Assembly (NCBI GenBank): GCA_029251085.1
Contig: JAQXDZ010000059.1
Coordinates: 1-64,000 of the forward strand
DNA: 64,000 bases
Reading direction: 5' to 3'
From: Mariniblastus sp.
GTDB taxonomy: Bacteria; Planctomycetota; Planctomycetia; Pirellulales; Pirellulaceae
The notes under the pieces are model-generated. The model was given only the letters and a program-made list of their open reading frames with translations, did no database searches and was not told the origin of the DNA. A program made the position numbers and the translations under genes. Positions 24,015 through 33,581 of this stretch are shown here, in pieces. How positions within the stretch are numbered: the stretch's first letter is position 1; each line of letters begins with the position of its first letter.

Positions 24015-26540
24015 TTAGCTGCGTTTTCGTTTGGCTCGTTTTTTAGGTTTTGCAGTTTTTGGTTTTACTGTTTTTGATCGAGACTTATTTTTCGCCTTGG
24101 TTTTATTTTTTGACTTTATTTTGCTCTTGAGTTTTGTCTTATTTTTTTTGCCGCCGGTCGCTTTTTTCTTTTTTCGAGAGGGCGACTTACCTCGCTTTTG
24201 TTCGGCTTCTACGTCACGGGCTTGTCGTTTCTTGTTATGCCCTTTCTGTGGTCCGTTGGCGCGAGTTTTCTCCCACTCGTCATTGGCTGTGTCACGGGCC
24301 TGCGAGTTGGTTCGACGTGAACGATTGCCACGAGGAGGACGGTCGTTTTTTTGCGGGCGTTCGGTCCGAGGATTGCTTGAACTCTCGGGCTTTGAGACTT
24401 CAAATTCAAGGTTCCTTGCATCGGGGTCAACCTTCGTCACTCGAACTTCAATTTTATCTCCAAGGCGATATTCATTTCCTTCCCGGAAACCTGCGAGTGT
24501 TCTGATATTCCGGTCGTACTGATAGGTGTCTGGCGGTAGTTTATCAACGGGGATCATCCCTTCTGCAGGAATCTCGACACCCTGAGCGAAGATGCCAAAC
24601 GATTCAACTCCCGTAATTACCGCAGACATCGTGTGGCCAATCTTTCCAGCCATGAAATTTAGTAATTTAAGTTTGATTAAATCACGTTCTGCTTCGGTCG
24701 CTCGCTTTTCAAGATCGCTACAGTGATTGCCGAGCATTGCCAGACGCTCAAAATTGGCATCCGGTTGTTTGCCGTCAATAATGTCACCGACCATTCGGTG
24801 GATGATGAGATCGGGGTAGCGGCGAATTGGAGAGGTGAAGTGGCAGTAATTGTCACTGTTTAATGCGTAGTGTCCAATTTCTTCGGGGCTGTAAACTGCT
24901 TTTTGCATACTGCGGAGAACGGCATAATGAATGGCGTGCTGTTGAGGCAGATTCTCAGATTCTTCAATGACACGTTTGACTTCAAATCGACTTTTAAGCG
25001 ACTCGCACTGAATGCCAAGTTGTTGGACAAATTCGGTGAGTTGGTTGAGTTTTTGTTCACTGGGGTGTGGGTGAACTCTGCGCATGTAGAATAATTTCTT
25101 ATCAGCCATTCTTTGCGCGACCGCTTCGTTGCCTGCGAGCATGAATTCTTCAATGACTTGATGGCTTTCAGTGTTGTCGACGGTATGAGCACCGACAACC
25201 TTTCCATCTTCGTCGAGGTCAATTTTGACCTCTGGAAGGATTAGATTAATGGCCCCAGCTTTCATGCGTCTCCGCCGCAGAGTCATGGCTAAGGTGTGCA
25301 TGTTTCGAACGAGTTCGAATACTTCATTGGGTAACTTTTGTTTCCAAGGTTCATCGTCTTCGAGATAATCGTCAATTTCTTCGTAAGTGAATCGGTGGGC
25401 AGATTGAATAGCGCCACGATGAAGTTCGGTTTGGACGGGGATTCCGTCGGCAGTGAACTCGATCAACGCAGTCATGCAATAGCGGACACGGTTTGGTTGA
25501 AGGCTGGCCAAATTGTTAGAAATGACTTCCGGCAGCATCGGAATCACACGGTCGGGAAGGTAGATGCTGGTTCCCCGTTGGAAAGCTTCCGTGTCCAGTT
25601 CGCTTTGGGGTGGTACGAAGTGGGAGACATCGGCGATGTGGACCCCCAGTTGCCAGTGGCCGTTATCTAATTTCTGCAATGAAATAGCATCGTCGAAATC
25701 TCTGGCCGTCTTGGGGTCAATTGTGATGACGGTCGTCTTGGTGAAATCCGTACGGTCTCCGATTGACTCGTCGAACTTTTCGGCTTGGCTTCGTGCCTCA
25801 TCGAGGACGGATTCAGGGAAATCGTCGGGAAGATTGTATTGTCGAATGATGCTAAGCGTATCAACTCCTGGTGATCCGCGATCTCCGAGCACCTCACTGA
25901 TCACGCCTTCCCCGGGTTGATTGATCGAGGGGAAGTTCGCTATTTCGATCACGACTTTGTCATCGACTTTGCAATTTTTTGCTCCCGCATCCCCGACAAG
26001 AATTCCCGATTCGAAAACGCCTCCGTCAACATCTACAAACCCAAAGCCACCGGTGATTCGGTAGGTGCCGACGAAACGATGGGTGTGCCGTTGCACAACT
26101 TCGATGATTTGTCCGCTTGCACGTCCCCGCGATTTCGAGATCCGAATTTTTACGATATCGCGATCTGAGGCATCAGCGGTTTTTGATTTAGGGATAAAGA
26201 TGTCGTCGGAACGATCCGTGGCCACGGAGTTTTCAGGCGTGACGAAGCCAAAGCCGCCAGAATTTTTGCGAAAACGGCCGGTGATATTTTTTTCGCGTGC
26301 ATCGGTTTTGGTCGAACGATTATTAGCGGCTTGAGGCTTTTGCTTGCAGGGAATGACCAGGTGTTTTGGGCCGTAGGCCAGCCGTCCTTTTTTTATCAAC
26401 CTCTTGATCGTCCGTTTTACTTCACGTTCTTCGTCCAGAAGTTTAAGCTTTTTTGCGATCGCTTTGGGTTTTAACGGTTGGTAGTTGTCGCTTTGGACCA
26501 ATTCGAGAATTAGTTTTTCTACTTGTTTTGCTGCATTCAT
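24015..26540 (-). CDS. rnr: Ribonuclease R
   Basis: 841 residues. An N-terminal winged helix (AIAKKLKLLDEEREVKRTIK) leads into two cold-shock domains (SGGFGFVTPEN; TGGFGFVDVDGG), then the RNB catalytic domain with the metal-binding series TIDPKTARDFDDAISL near residue 275 and HIADVSHFV. An S1 domain begins near residue 640 (GHTMSAVITGVESFGIF). RNase R is a processive 3'-5' exonuclease that degrades structured RNA. The last about 120 residues are extremely Lys/Arg-rich (repeats of KSK, KNK, KTK), longer than the basic tail of E. coli RNase R and probably used for RNA or ribosome binding. The YhaM-like exonuclease gene lies 296 bp upstream on the same strand. Start ATG 26540. Confidence 0.95.
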   Translation of the reverse strand: MNAAKQVEKLILELVQSDNYQPLKPKAIAKKLKLLDEEREVKRTIKRLIKKGRLAYGPKHLVIPCKQKPQAANNRSTKTDAREKNITGRFRKNSGGFGFVTPENSVATDRSDDIFIPKSKTADASDRDIVKIRISKSRGRASGQIIEVVQRHTHRFVGTYRITGGFGFVDVDGGVFESGILVGDAGAKNCKVDDKVVIEIANFPSINQPGEGVISEVLGDRGSPGVDTLSIIRQYNLPDDFPESVLDEARSQAEKFDESIGDRTDFTKTTVITIDPKTARDFDDAISLQKLDNGHWQLGVHIADVSHFVPPQSELDTEAFQRGTSIYLPDRVIPMLPEVISNNLASLQPNRVRYCMTALIEFTADGIPVQTELHRGAIQSAHRFTYEEIDDYLEDDEPWKQKLPNEVFELVRNMHTLAMTLRRRRMKAGAINLILPEVKIDLDEDGKVVGAHTVDNTESHQVIEEFMLAGNEAVAQRMADKKLFYMRRVHPHPSEQKLNQLTEFVQQLGIQCESLKSRFEVKRVIEESENLPQQHAIHYAVLRSMQKAVYSPEEIGHYALNSDNYCHFTSPIRRYPDLIIHRMVGDIIDGKQPDANFERLAMLGNHCSDLEKRATEAERDLIKLKLLNFMAGKIGHTMSAVITGVESFGIFAQGVEIPAEGMIPVDKLPPDTYQYDRNIRTLAGFREGNEYRLGDKIEVRVTKVDPDARNLEFEVSKPESSSNPRTERPQKNDRPPRGNRSRRTNSQARDTANDEWEKTRANGPQKGHNKKRQARDVEAEQKRGKSPSRKKKKATGGKKNKTKLKSKIKSKNKTKAKNKSRSKTVKPKTAKPKKRAKRKRS

Positions 26541-26836
26541 GCTTAGAGTTTATTTTGCATACCGCCAAATAGCTACAGGAAACGGCGATTTACCGTAATT
26601 ACGCGTATCTCGGTTTTATAAAAGCGGTGTTGCGGATTAAATCGTCGCCGAGAAGCCAAATGAGACTGCGAGCCAACTCGTTTGGCGCATTGGAGAAGCC
26701 GGTAGAATGATTCATTCCGAAAGGAAGAGAGGTGGTGGTTGGAGTTGCGGCGACGGTGCGTTTGTTAGATCGACAGGGCCGTTGTTTTTTGCGTGAAGAA
26801 ACGTACCTGTGTGGCGAGACGGACAGCAGGGTCGAT

Positions 26837-27808
26837 TTAGGGTGTGTTGCCTTTGTATATCTTGCGGCCAATTGAAGGGTGGTAAACGGTCCATGGACTT
26901 GATTTATTAACATCTTCTTCAATCAACTTCGAGACGCTGTGAATTTTGGCATCTAAATTGTCAAGGTGATGAAGCGTGATGGCTTCGAGTGTCATTGGTA
27001 ATTTGGGGCTGCCGTATTCGTATTGCCCATGGTGCGAAACGATCATATGGCGAAGTTGGTTGGCGAGGTCGACTGGGAAGGGTTCATTCGCCTGTTTTTC
27101 AGTTTCTGCGATCATCTCATCGAGCATGGAGACGCCCTGGACAAGATGTCCAAGTAATTGTCCTGCGTCGCTATAGCCAAGATCGGGAGAATACGTGAGT
27201 TCTCGAATTTTTCCGCTGTCGTGCAGGAAGGCTCCCATGAGTAGGAGGTCGACATTAAGCTGGGGGTACCTTGGGGCAACTAGCTGACAGACTTCCATGA
27301 GTGAGAGAATGTGCTCGAGTAATCCGCCGTGATAGGCGTGGTGATTTTTCACGCCTGCTGGAGCCGAACGAAGTCCGCTCATAAATGAGTCATCAACGAG
27401 GTAGCATTCTGCTAGATTACGTAGGTGAACATTGCTCATGCTTCTCAGTAATTCCGCAACTCGACCGAGCATGGATTCCAATTTTTGATTAGAAAGTGTG
27501 ACGAAGTCTGATTCGTCAATTTCAGAACTGTCGACTTTGTCAAATTGCTTGGCGAGAATTTGCATGCCGCCGTTATAAAGTTGTGCTGTGCCTTTAACGC
27601 GGACAAAATCACCGTTGTCAAAGGCATCGTGATGTTTCTGGCTCGCGTTCCAGAGCATCGACGTAACCGAGCCTGTTCGGTCATTAAGCCGAACTTGTAA
27701 ATAAAGATTACCGTTCCGGTTGGTCCTGAGTTGTTTTTCAGAGGCTAAGAAGACTTGTTCGATTGCTTCACCATCAGAAAGTTCGTTTACGAAACGGCGA
27801 TTGGGCAT
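26837..27808 (-). CDS. YhaM-like 3'-5' exoribonuclease (OB fold plus HD domain)
   Basis: 323 residues from ATG 27808 (MPNRRFVNELSDGEAIEQVF). Residues about 10-100 form an OB fold (NRNGNLYLQVRLNDRTGSV, FVRVKGTAQLYNG). Residues about 150-300 form an HD metal-dependent hydrolase: HHAYHGGLLEHILSL, GAFLHDSGKIREL with the HD pair, and MIVSHHGQYEYGSPKLP. This architecture is that of YhaM/CBF1, a 3'-5' exoribonuclease of Gram-positive bacteria. The frame is open further upstream to 27973, but family members start where I placed it. Divergent from proS; downstream of it on the same strand is rnr, another 3'-5' RNA exonuclease. Confidence 0.85.
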   Translation of the reverse strand: MPNRRFVNELSDGEAIEQVFLASEKQLRTNRNGNLYLQVRLNDRTGSVTSMLWNASQKHHDAFDNGDFVRVKGTAQLYNGGMQILAKQFDKVDSSEIDESDFVTLSNQKLESMLGRVAELLRSMSNVHLRNLAECYLVDDSFMSGLRSAPAGVKNHHAYHGGLLEHILSLMEVCQLVAPRYPQLNVDLLLMGAFLHDSGKIRELTYSPDLGYSDAGQLLGHLVQGVSMLDEMIAETEKQANEPFPVDLANQLRHMIVSHHGQYEYGSPKLPMTLEAITLHHLDNLDAKIHSVSKLIEEDVNKSSPWTVYHPSIGRKIYKGNTP

Positions 27809-28050
27809 TTTGGGCTTACTCAATTGAAGTTGAGAGGATGATTTGGCGGCCTGACAGGTTGGGGCAACCGGATTGAGGATTTTAAGTGCCGTCGCAATTT
27901 GCATCAAGAACGGGTTCAGATAAAAGACGTAGGTATCCGACATTCGGTCCGATTGGAGAGTCCCTTTTGGCAATCGCTGGCAAAGCGTAGAATGGGCGGT
28001 CTGTGAAACAAATACATCCGCCCTAAACCTGAAATGATTGTTGACTGGAA

Positions 28051-29556
28051 ATGGCTAAAACTGGAATCTCCCCTACTCGTTCTGAGGACTATCCTGGTTG
28101 GTATCAGCAAATTGTTCGTGCCGCTGATCTCGCTGAGAATTCGCCGGTTCGCGGTTGCATGGTTATCAAGCCATGGGGCTACGCACTTTGGGAGAACATG
28201 CAGGGAGTGCTCGATGGAATGTTTAAAGAGACTGGGCACGAAAACGCTTATTTCCCACTTTTCATCCCCAAGAGTTTTTTAGAGAAAGAAGCTGAGCACG
28301 TAGAGGGGTTCGCGAAAGAATGTGCCGTTGTCACGCATCACCGACTAGAACCGGGTCCCGACGGCGGATTGGTTCCAGCGGGAAAACTGGAAGAACCATT
28401 AATTGTGCGGCCAACAAGCGAAACAATCATTGGTCATATGTTTGCTAAGTGGATTGAGTCCTACCGTGATTTACCCTTGAAAATAAATCAGTGGTGTAAT
28501 GTCGTTCGGTGGGAAATGCGCGTTCGCCTGTTTTTGCGTACTGCCGAATTTCTATGGCAAGAGGGCCACACGGCACATGCGACCAAGGAAGAAGCCCTTG
28601 ATGAGACACGTCTGATGCTGGACGTCTATGCGAAATTTGCGGAAGAGTACATGGCGATGCCAGTGATCAAAGGTGAAAAGACTGAAGGAGAGCGATTCCC
28701 GGGCGCCGACATGACGCTTTCGATTGAAGCAATGATGCAAGATCGAAAAGCACTGCAGGCTGGCACGTCTCATTTCCTTGGGCAGAACTTTTCGAAAGCC
28801 CAGGACATCAAGTTTCAAAACGCGGACGGTGGTGAGTCTTTTGCCTGGACAACTTCCTGGGGAGTTTCGACCCGTTTGGTTGGCGCATTGATTATGACTC
28901 ATAGCGACGACGATGGCTTGGTGCTGCCGCCCCGCATAGCTCCCAAACACGTGGTGATCTGTCCTGTTATTCGCAAGGAAGAAGAGCGTGCCGAAGTCAT
29001 GGAGTATTGCACATCACTCGCCAAGGAACTTGGAGATGTCCAGTACGATGGCAAGCGAGTCGCGGTATTCGTCGACGACAGCGATAAACGTGGTGGAGAG
29101 AAAAAATGGTTCCACATTAAAAGAGGCGTGCCTATTCGATTGGAAGTTGGGCCGCGCGATATAAAAAATGACAGCTTGTTCGTGGGACGTCGTGATCAAC
29201 CGAAATCATTCGGTATGCCTCGAGCGGAATTTGTTGAACGGGTCAGCGAGATCCTTGCCGAAATGCAACAAGGGCTGTTTGACAAAGCACTCAAGCTTCG
29301 CGTGGACAATACGCAACAGATAAATTCCTTTGATGAGTTCAAGGCCTTTTTCACTCCCAAGAATGAAGGAAAGCCAGAAGTCCATGGTGGTTTTGCTGAA
29401 TGCTATTTTGTCGACTGCCCCGAAACCGATGCAATGTTAGTTCCGCTCAAGGTCACTCCGCGATGTGCCCCTGTGGACCAAGACTCCGAACCGGGAGTTT
29501 GTATTTTTACAGGTAAGCCGACTCAGACACGCGGCATATTTGCAAAGTCATACTAA
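28051..29556 (+). CDS. proS: Prolyl-tRNA synthetase, archaeal/eukaryotic-like type
   Basis: 501 residues, the short ProS form without the editing insertion domain. Class II motifs are visible: GCMVIKPWGYALWENMQ (motif 1 region), RPTSETIIGHMF and VRWEMRVRLFLRTAEFLWQEGHTAH (motif 2), and GVSTRLVGALIMTHSD near motif 3. The anticodon-binding domain follows (VVICPVIRKEEE), then a C-terminal zinc-type domain with Cys in ECYFVDCPE and RCAP..GVCIFTGKP, ending in the conserved Tyr (FAKSY). It charges tRNA-Pro. Bacteria outside proteobacteria and firmicutes often carry this type. Start ATG 28051; upstream is the divergent YhaM gene. Confidence 0.95.
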   Translation: MAKTGISPTRSEDYPGWYQQIVRAADLAENSPVRGCMVIKPWGYALWENMQGVLDGMFKETGHENAYFPLFIPKSFLEKEAEHVEGFAKECAVVTHHRLEPGPDGGLVPAGKLEEPLIVRPTSETIIGHMFAKWIESYRDLPLKINQWCNVVRWEMRVRLFLRTAEFLWQEGHTAHATKEEALDETRLMLDVYAKFAEEYMAMPVIKGEKTEGERFPGADMTLSIEAMMQDRKALQAGTSHFLGQNFSKAQDIKFQNADGGESFAWTTSWGVSTRLVGALIMTHSDDDGLVLPPRIAPKHVVICPVIRKEEERAEVMEYCTSLAKELGDVQYDGKRVAVFVDDSDKRGGEKKWFHIKRGVPIRLEVGPRDIKNDSLFVGRRDQPKSFGMPRAEFVERVSEILAEMQQGLFDKALKLRVDNTQQINSFDEFKAFFTPKNEGKPEVHGGFAECYFVDCPETDAMLVPLKVTPRCAPVDQDSEPGVCIFTGKPTQTRGIFAKSY

Positions 29557-29639
29557 TCGCGTCGGTTAAGAATGAGCTGTTCATCGTGGTTAAACGAACA
29601 GGGTATTGGTTTCTTATATTTTTGGGCGGTTGGATAACT

Positions 29640-30185
29640 GTGGGTGAAATTGTAAAGCATAAACCAGTTCTGTTGATTGCCGCGGTGACTAGTCGCTATT
29701 TGGCAGCTCTGGATTGGACGATTGAAAAGACAAGCGAAGCCTGGGGAGAAGTCGTACTTCGGAGTCCAGTTTTCGACTTTACCGAAACCAGTTTTTATAC
29801 TGAATCGATGGGGACTGACTTAAAAAAGCAGTTCATTGCATTCGACCGATTGCTCGATCCATGCGATCTGCCTGCTACGAAACATCAATCCAATCAGTGG
29901 GAAGAGAGTTATTCAAAGCACGCGCAGACGGATGAGGTTCGTCCGCTCAATATTGACCCCGGTTATATTAGCGAAGCTAAATTAGTGCTGGCGACAACCA
30001 AGGATCGCGATCATCGCATCTACTTGTCGGATGGGATTTTTGCGGAGGTCACCCTGCACTTTCGGGCAAAACAATGGACGAGTAGTCGTTGGACCTACCC
30101 TGATTATCAGCGGGAAGATTTTCAAGAGTTTTTCACCAAGTGTCGAAATTTACTTCGTGAACGAATAAAGAAATTGCCTCGCTGA
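29640..30185 (+). CDS. DUF4416 family protein
   Basis: About 181 residues. A GTG at 29640 gives the start (M)GEIVKHKPVLLIAAVTSR, which fits the family; a GTG at 29586 would add 18 hydrophobic residues. Seen: a beta strand KPVLLIAAVTS, the TETSFYTESMGTDLKKQFIAF segment, DPGYISEAKLVLATTKDR, and the FTKCRN C-terminus. I recall DUF4416 as a conserved family of unknown function in planctomycetes and deltaproteobacteria. It follows proS by 83 bp on the same strand. No catalytic motif is apparent. Confidence 0.75.
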   Translation: MGEIVKHKPVLLIAAVTSRYLAALDWTIEKTSEAWGEVVLRSPVFDFTETSFYTESMGTDLKKQFIAFDRLLDPCDLPATKHQSNQWEESYSKHAQTDEVRPLNIDPGYISEAKLVLATTKDRDHRIYLSDGIFAEVTLHFRAKQWTSSRWTYPDYQREDFQEFFTKCRNLLRERIKKLPR

Positions 30186-30415
30186 AATTGGCGGTGTGCA
30201 CGTTTTTTTTCCGGTTGCTGGCGTGAATAACTTGCTGTTGTTGGTTCCGTGATGTCGAGCACGTTTCTGAGGGCTAAACTGAATCGTTGCCATTTACCCA
30301 GTCGGGACGTCCCTGTATCCTTGCAATGATGGTATCGGGTGCGCCTGACGGGTCACGCGTTTTAATTTCATCCATGATTTCCTTTGGCGCAGTTTGCCCT
30401 GCGAGCGTAGATTCC

Positions 30416-32215
30416 ATGAAATTTGCTTGGATTGCGGGACGTTTTTTACTAGCCGGACTCGGCTTGCTGTTTGCTTTTGTTTCAATTGGAAGCAAGCAAC
30501 CTGATGCCGGTTTGTTTGCCAGCAAATCTGCCAATCGCTTAGATGCTAGCGAAAATTCTTCCACTGACGATAAGACGGCAGAGGATTTGGTGAAGGACTG
30601 GGATAAGCCCAAGTTCGTGCTTTTCATTTCTGGTCGTCAGCACGGTTACATTGAACCTTGTGGATGCATCACGCTCGCCCGGCAAAAAGGCGGACTGATG
30701 CGGCGGCATGCAGTTCAGAAAATGTTGCAGGCACGTGGTTGGGATGTTGTTTCAATCGACGCAGGGAACCAAGTCAGAAGGTTCGGGCAACAACCGTTAA
30801 TCAAGATCCGAAAAACCTATGAAGCGCTCTGCGATCAAATGGGTTATGAATTCATTGGCCTAGGTCCGGATGATTTAAAGTTACCAGCGATTGACCTAGC
30901 GCAGACCATTGCCAACGTCGATAACGGGGCAAGTCCTTTTACTTGTGCCAATGTTAACCTGCTGGGGATGACGAATGATCATTTAGTTGTCGAAAAGGGT
31001 GGCAAACGAATTGGGATTACGATGGTGCTTGGCGACGAGCATCTCGATTCGATCAAGCAGGAGCATGTTGAGACACAACTTGCCGAGGCTGGTTTGAAAA
31101 AAGTGATTCCCAAAATTGCTGACTGCGATTTCAAAGTACTCGTCGCTTTTGCGGACTTGGAGTCAAGTCGGAAGTTGGCTAATCAATTTCCTGAGTTTGA
31201 TGTTCTGGTCACCGCTGGTGGTGCTGGTGATCCGACCTTGCGTCCAGAGATCGTTACCGCTGCCAATGGGCACAAGACGGCGATCGTTCAGGTTGGCGTT
31301 AAGGGAATGCATGTTGGATTGATTGGCTACTTTGAAAAAGATGGGAAGTCCGTCATAGAGTATGAGCGGGTGGAGTTGACAGATCGATTCAAGGACTCCG
31401 ATGAGATTAAGACCGTGTTCAAGTCTTATCAGGATGAACTGAAAACGCTTTGGGAGACTGGCAATTTCAAGGACATTGTCGAGCGTGACCATCCCAGTGG
31501 AAATCAATTTGTGGGGTCGAGTGCCTGCGCTGACTGTCATGAGGAGGAATACGCCATTTGGGAAGATGGTGCCGAGGGAGATGGTGGTCCTCACGAAGAA
31601 GCAACGCGGGACTTAGCGCAGAACCCGAACGATGATCGAGTTTGGGTGCAGCGGCACTTTGATCCTGAGTGTGTGAGTTGTCATGTGACCGGATGGAATC
31701 CACAGAATTTTTATCCTTATAAGACTGGCTATTCGAAACTTGCGGACGAAGACCTTCACGGTAACGGCTGTGAAAATTGCCACGGTCCTGGGTCTGCCCA
31801 CGTGGCGATGGAGGATTTGGTTGCCAAGGGGCAAGCGGTAGATCCGAATGAGCGGGTGCGTAAGATTCGAGAGATGTATCTCTCAGTCAGTGAAGCGAAG
31901 TTGAATTCTTGCAAAGAATGCCACGACCTTGATAACAGTCCTGATTTCCTGAAAGAGGGAGCGTTCGCCGACTATTGGTCACAAGTTCAGCATGGACGCA
32001 CGGCGATGGATAAGATTAATGGTTTGTTGAAGTCGGTATCGAAGGGGAAACGCCCGGTTGAAGAACTTGGTTTAATCGAGGATTGGACCGCTGATCTTGC
32101 AGATCAAGCTCCAGACAAGGTTGCTGAGGTTGAAGCGATGCTGAACGCTCTTAGTAAAAACCCGGACAACGCATCGGAGATTGTGAATCAAACGCTCAAA
32201 CGGCTTGGTGAGTAG
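30416..32215 (+). CDS. Exported metallophosphatase-like / tetraheme cytochrome c554-like fusion
   Basis: 599 residues from ATG 30416, with an N-terminal signal anchor (about residues 6-23). Residues about 60-330 resemble the calcineurin-like/5'-nucleotidase fold: SGRQHGYIEPCGC, KGGLMRR, VVSIDAGNQ, the core VLVAFADLESSRKL and FDVLVTAGGAGDP. Residues about 360-520 carry four c-type heme motifs, CADCH, CVSCH, CENCH and CKECH, in a cytochrome c554-like layout with extra His residues (HFDPEC, HGPGSAH) that could serve as axial ligands. Together this suggests a periplasmic electron-transfer protein. Many of the usual metal ligands of the phosphatase fold (DxH, GNHE) are not evident, so that half may be non-catalytic. 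It is a known planctomycete-type architecture; its redox partner is unknown. Confidence 0.85.
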   Translation: MKFAWIAGRFLLAGLGLLFAFVSIGSKQPDAGLFASKSANRLDASENSSTDDKTAEDLVKDWDKPKFVLFISGRQHGYIEPCGCITLARQKGGLMRRHAVQKMLQARGWDVVSIDAGNQVRRFGQQPLIKIRKTYEALCDQMGYEFIGLGPDDLKLPAIDLAQTIANVDNGASPFTCANVNLLGMTNDHLVVEKGGKRIGITMVLGDEHLDSIKQEHVETQLAEAGLKKVIPKIADCDFKVLVAFADLESSRKLANQFPEFDVLVTAGGAGDPTLRPEIVTAANGHKTAIVQVGVKGMHVGLIGYFEKDGKSVIEYERVELTDRFKDSDEIKTVFKSYQDELKTLWETGNFKDIVERDHPSGNQFVGSSACADCHEEEYAIWEDGAEGDGGPHEEATRDLAQNPNDDRVWVQRHFDPECVSCHVTGWNPQNFYPYKTGYSKLADEDLHGNGCENCHGPGSAHVAMEDLVAKGQAVDPNERVRKIREMYLSVSEAKLNSCKECHDLDNSPDFLKEGAFADYWSQVQHGRTAMDKINGLLKSVSKGKRPVEELGLIEDWTADLADQAPDKVAEVEAMLNALSKNPDNASEIVNQTLKRLGE

Positions 32216-32285
32216 GAAGTGCGTCCGATCTTGGTGGACTGGAGCGAGTGTTGGGGTGAGATAACCGACGGATTAAGATCAAAAC

Positions 32286-32314
32286 TTGACGACTTGTCGG
32301 GGGCGGCCTAACCT
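32286..32314 (+). promoter_or_regulatory. Candidate promoter of the Tat-exported TIM-barrel gene
   Basis: TTGACG (32286-32291) and TAACCT (32309-32314) are separated by 17 bp. The -35 is good, the -10 poor. It lies 34 bp before the start codon at 32348. Confidence 0.35.
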
Positions 32315-32347
32315 GAGTGTTGATGATTCCTAAACACTGAGGTCGCA

Positions 32348-33322
32348 ATGAACCGAGAACAAGTTAATTATAACCCGTCTAAGAAAATGTCCCGCCGGGA
32401 TTTTGTGCAACATTCATCTGCTGCACTGATGGCCTCCTCCGCTCTTGCTGGCGGTGCATTGAACTGTGCGGGAGTCGCCAATGCTTCAACGGATCTGCCA
32501 GAGGCATCGCTGGAGGGTCGCATCTATAAGACTTTGAAGATTGGGATGGTCAAAGTTCCAGGATCGTTAACCGAAAAATTTACCGCCGCCAAAGAAGCTG
32601 GTTTTGCCGGAATTGAGATGAATTCGCCGGGCATGGATGTGGCCGCGACTCGACTCGCAAGCAAAGAGTCAGGCTTGCCTGTAGACGGGACAGTTTGCTC
32701 AACTCATTGGAATAAGACCCACACAAGTGCTGATAAGAAAGTACGGGCGGAGGCTCTCAAGGATTTGCAAACAGCAATTCGCGATACGCATGCGGTAGGG
32801 GGTAACACTGCGTTACTGGTCGTTGGTCACGGGAAAGACGGCCCCGAAAGCGAAATTTGGCCGAGAGCGGTTGAGAATATCTCGAAGGCGTTGCCGTTGT
32901 GTGCAGAGCTGGGAGTTTATATTGCGATCGAGAATGTATGGAACCGATTTTTATATGATCACGGTGGTGATCATCTTCAGACGGCTGATAAATTTGTAAA
33001 GTTCGTCGATGATTTGAATTCTCCCTGGGTAGGAATGCAGTTCGATATTGGAAACCACTGGAAATATGGCAGCATGGGAGACTGGATTCGCACTTTGGGA
33101 AAGCGTGTTGTCAAATTAGACCTAAAAGGCTATTCGCGAGCCAAAAATAATTGGGTCAAAGAGATAGGAACCGGCGATATTGATTGGGCGGATGTACGTA
33201 AAGCTTTAATAGAGATTGACTATTATGGTTGGGCCGCCGCAGAGGTTGGTGGTGGTGATTTAGGGCGTTTGAAGCAAATATCAGCCAATATGGACCGTGT
33301 TTTTGGGCTTTCTGCTAAATAA
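32348..33322 (+). CDS. Tat-exported sugar phosphate isomerase/epimerase-like TIM-barrel protein
   Basis: 324 residues. A twin-arginine signal (MSRRDFVQHSSAALMASSALAG, about residues 14-35) opens the protein. The rest is a xylose-isomerase-like TIM barrel (AP endonuclease family 2 fold): FTAAKEAGFAGIEMNSPG, GNTALLVVGHG, LCAELGVYIAIENVW with the metal-type Glu-Asn, GMQFDIGNHWKYGS with Asp and His, VVKLDLKGY, and WAAAEVGGGD. Such proteins are abundant in planctomycetes and may isomerise or epimerise sugars, or act on oxidised sugars, in the periplasm; the substrate cannot be read from sequence. No transporter or dehydrogenase partner is adjacent. Confidence 0.85.
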   Translation: MNREQVNYNPSKKMSRRDFVQHSSAALMASSALAGGALNCAGVANASTDLPEASLEGRIYKTLKIGMVKVPGSLTEKFTAAKEAGFAGIEMNSPGMDVAATRLASKESGLPVDGTVCSTHWNKTHTSADKKVRAEALKDLQTAIRDTHAVGGNTALLVVGHGKDGPESEIWPRAVENISKALPLCAELGVYIAIENVWNRFLYDHGGDHLQTADKFVKFVDDLNSPWVGMQFDIGNHWKYGSMGDWIRTLGKRVVKLDLKGYSRAKNNWVKEIGTGDIDWADVRKALIEIDYYGWAAAEVGGGDLGRLKQISANMDRVFGLSAK

Positions 33323-33465
33323 CGTCGGATATCGTGGGTTTCCCGTGTGTTTTCGAAACTTGATAGAAAGCAGGCGGGTACCTAATCTCTCTAAGAATAT
33401 TTGAATTGCCATTCAGCGTTTTAGAGTTGAGCAACTAAACTGGAGCACTGAAAATAAATCGCGTA

Positions 33466-33510
33466 CCGCTGGAGCGTTCTAAGATAGACTCGCTCCAACG
33501 GCATTTTTTC
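33466..33510 (+). terminator. Intrinsic terminator, or leader attenuator of the kinase gene
   Basis: CCG-C-TGGAGCG and CGCTCCA-A-CGG pair over 7 plus 3 bp around a single mismatch, with a 14-base loop, followed by CATTTTTTCTTT. It lies 144 bp after the TIM-barrel gene and 72 bp before the kinase ATG, so it either ends the first transcript or sits in the leader of the second. Confidence 0.65.
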
Positions 33511-33581
33511 TTTGGTTGCCGGCACGACTAAAGAGTGTGGAAGAAGTAGATGTTCCAGCTCATTGCCCTTTGTTATTTCTA

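Noticed and set aside
24031..24522. Phe/Leu-rich 163-codon plus-strand frame, looks membrane-like
   Set aside because: It is the complement of the lysine-rich tail of RNase R: AAA/AAG codons read as TTT/CTT. Not a real membrane protein.
26730..26879. Short plus-strand frame between rnr and the YhaM-like gene with protein-like composition
   Set aside because: It overlaps the 3' end of the YhaM-like gene in antisense, has only a GTG start and no recognised motif.
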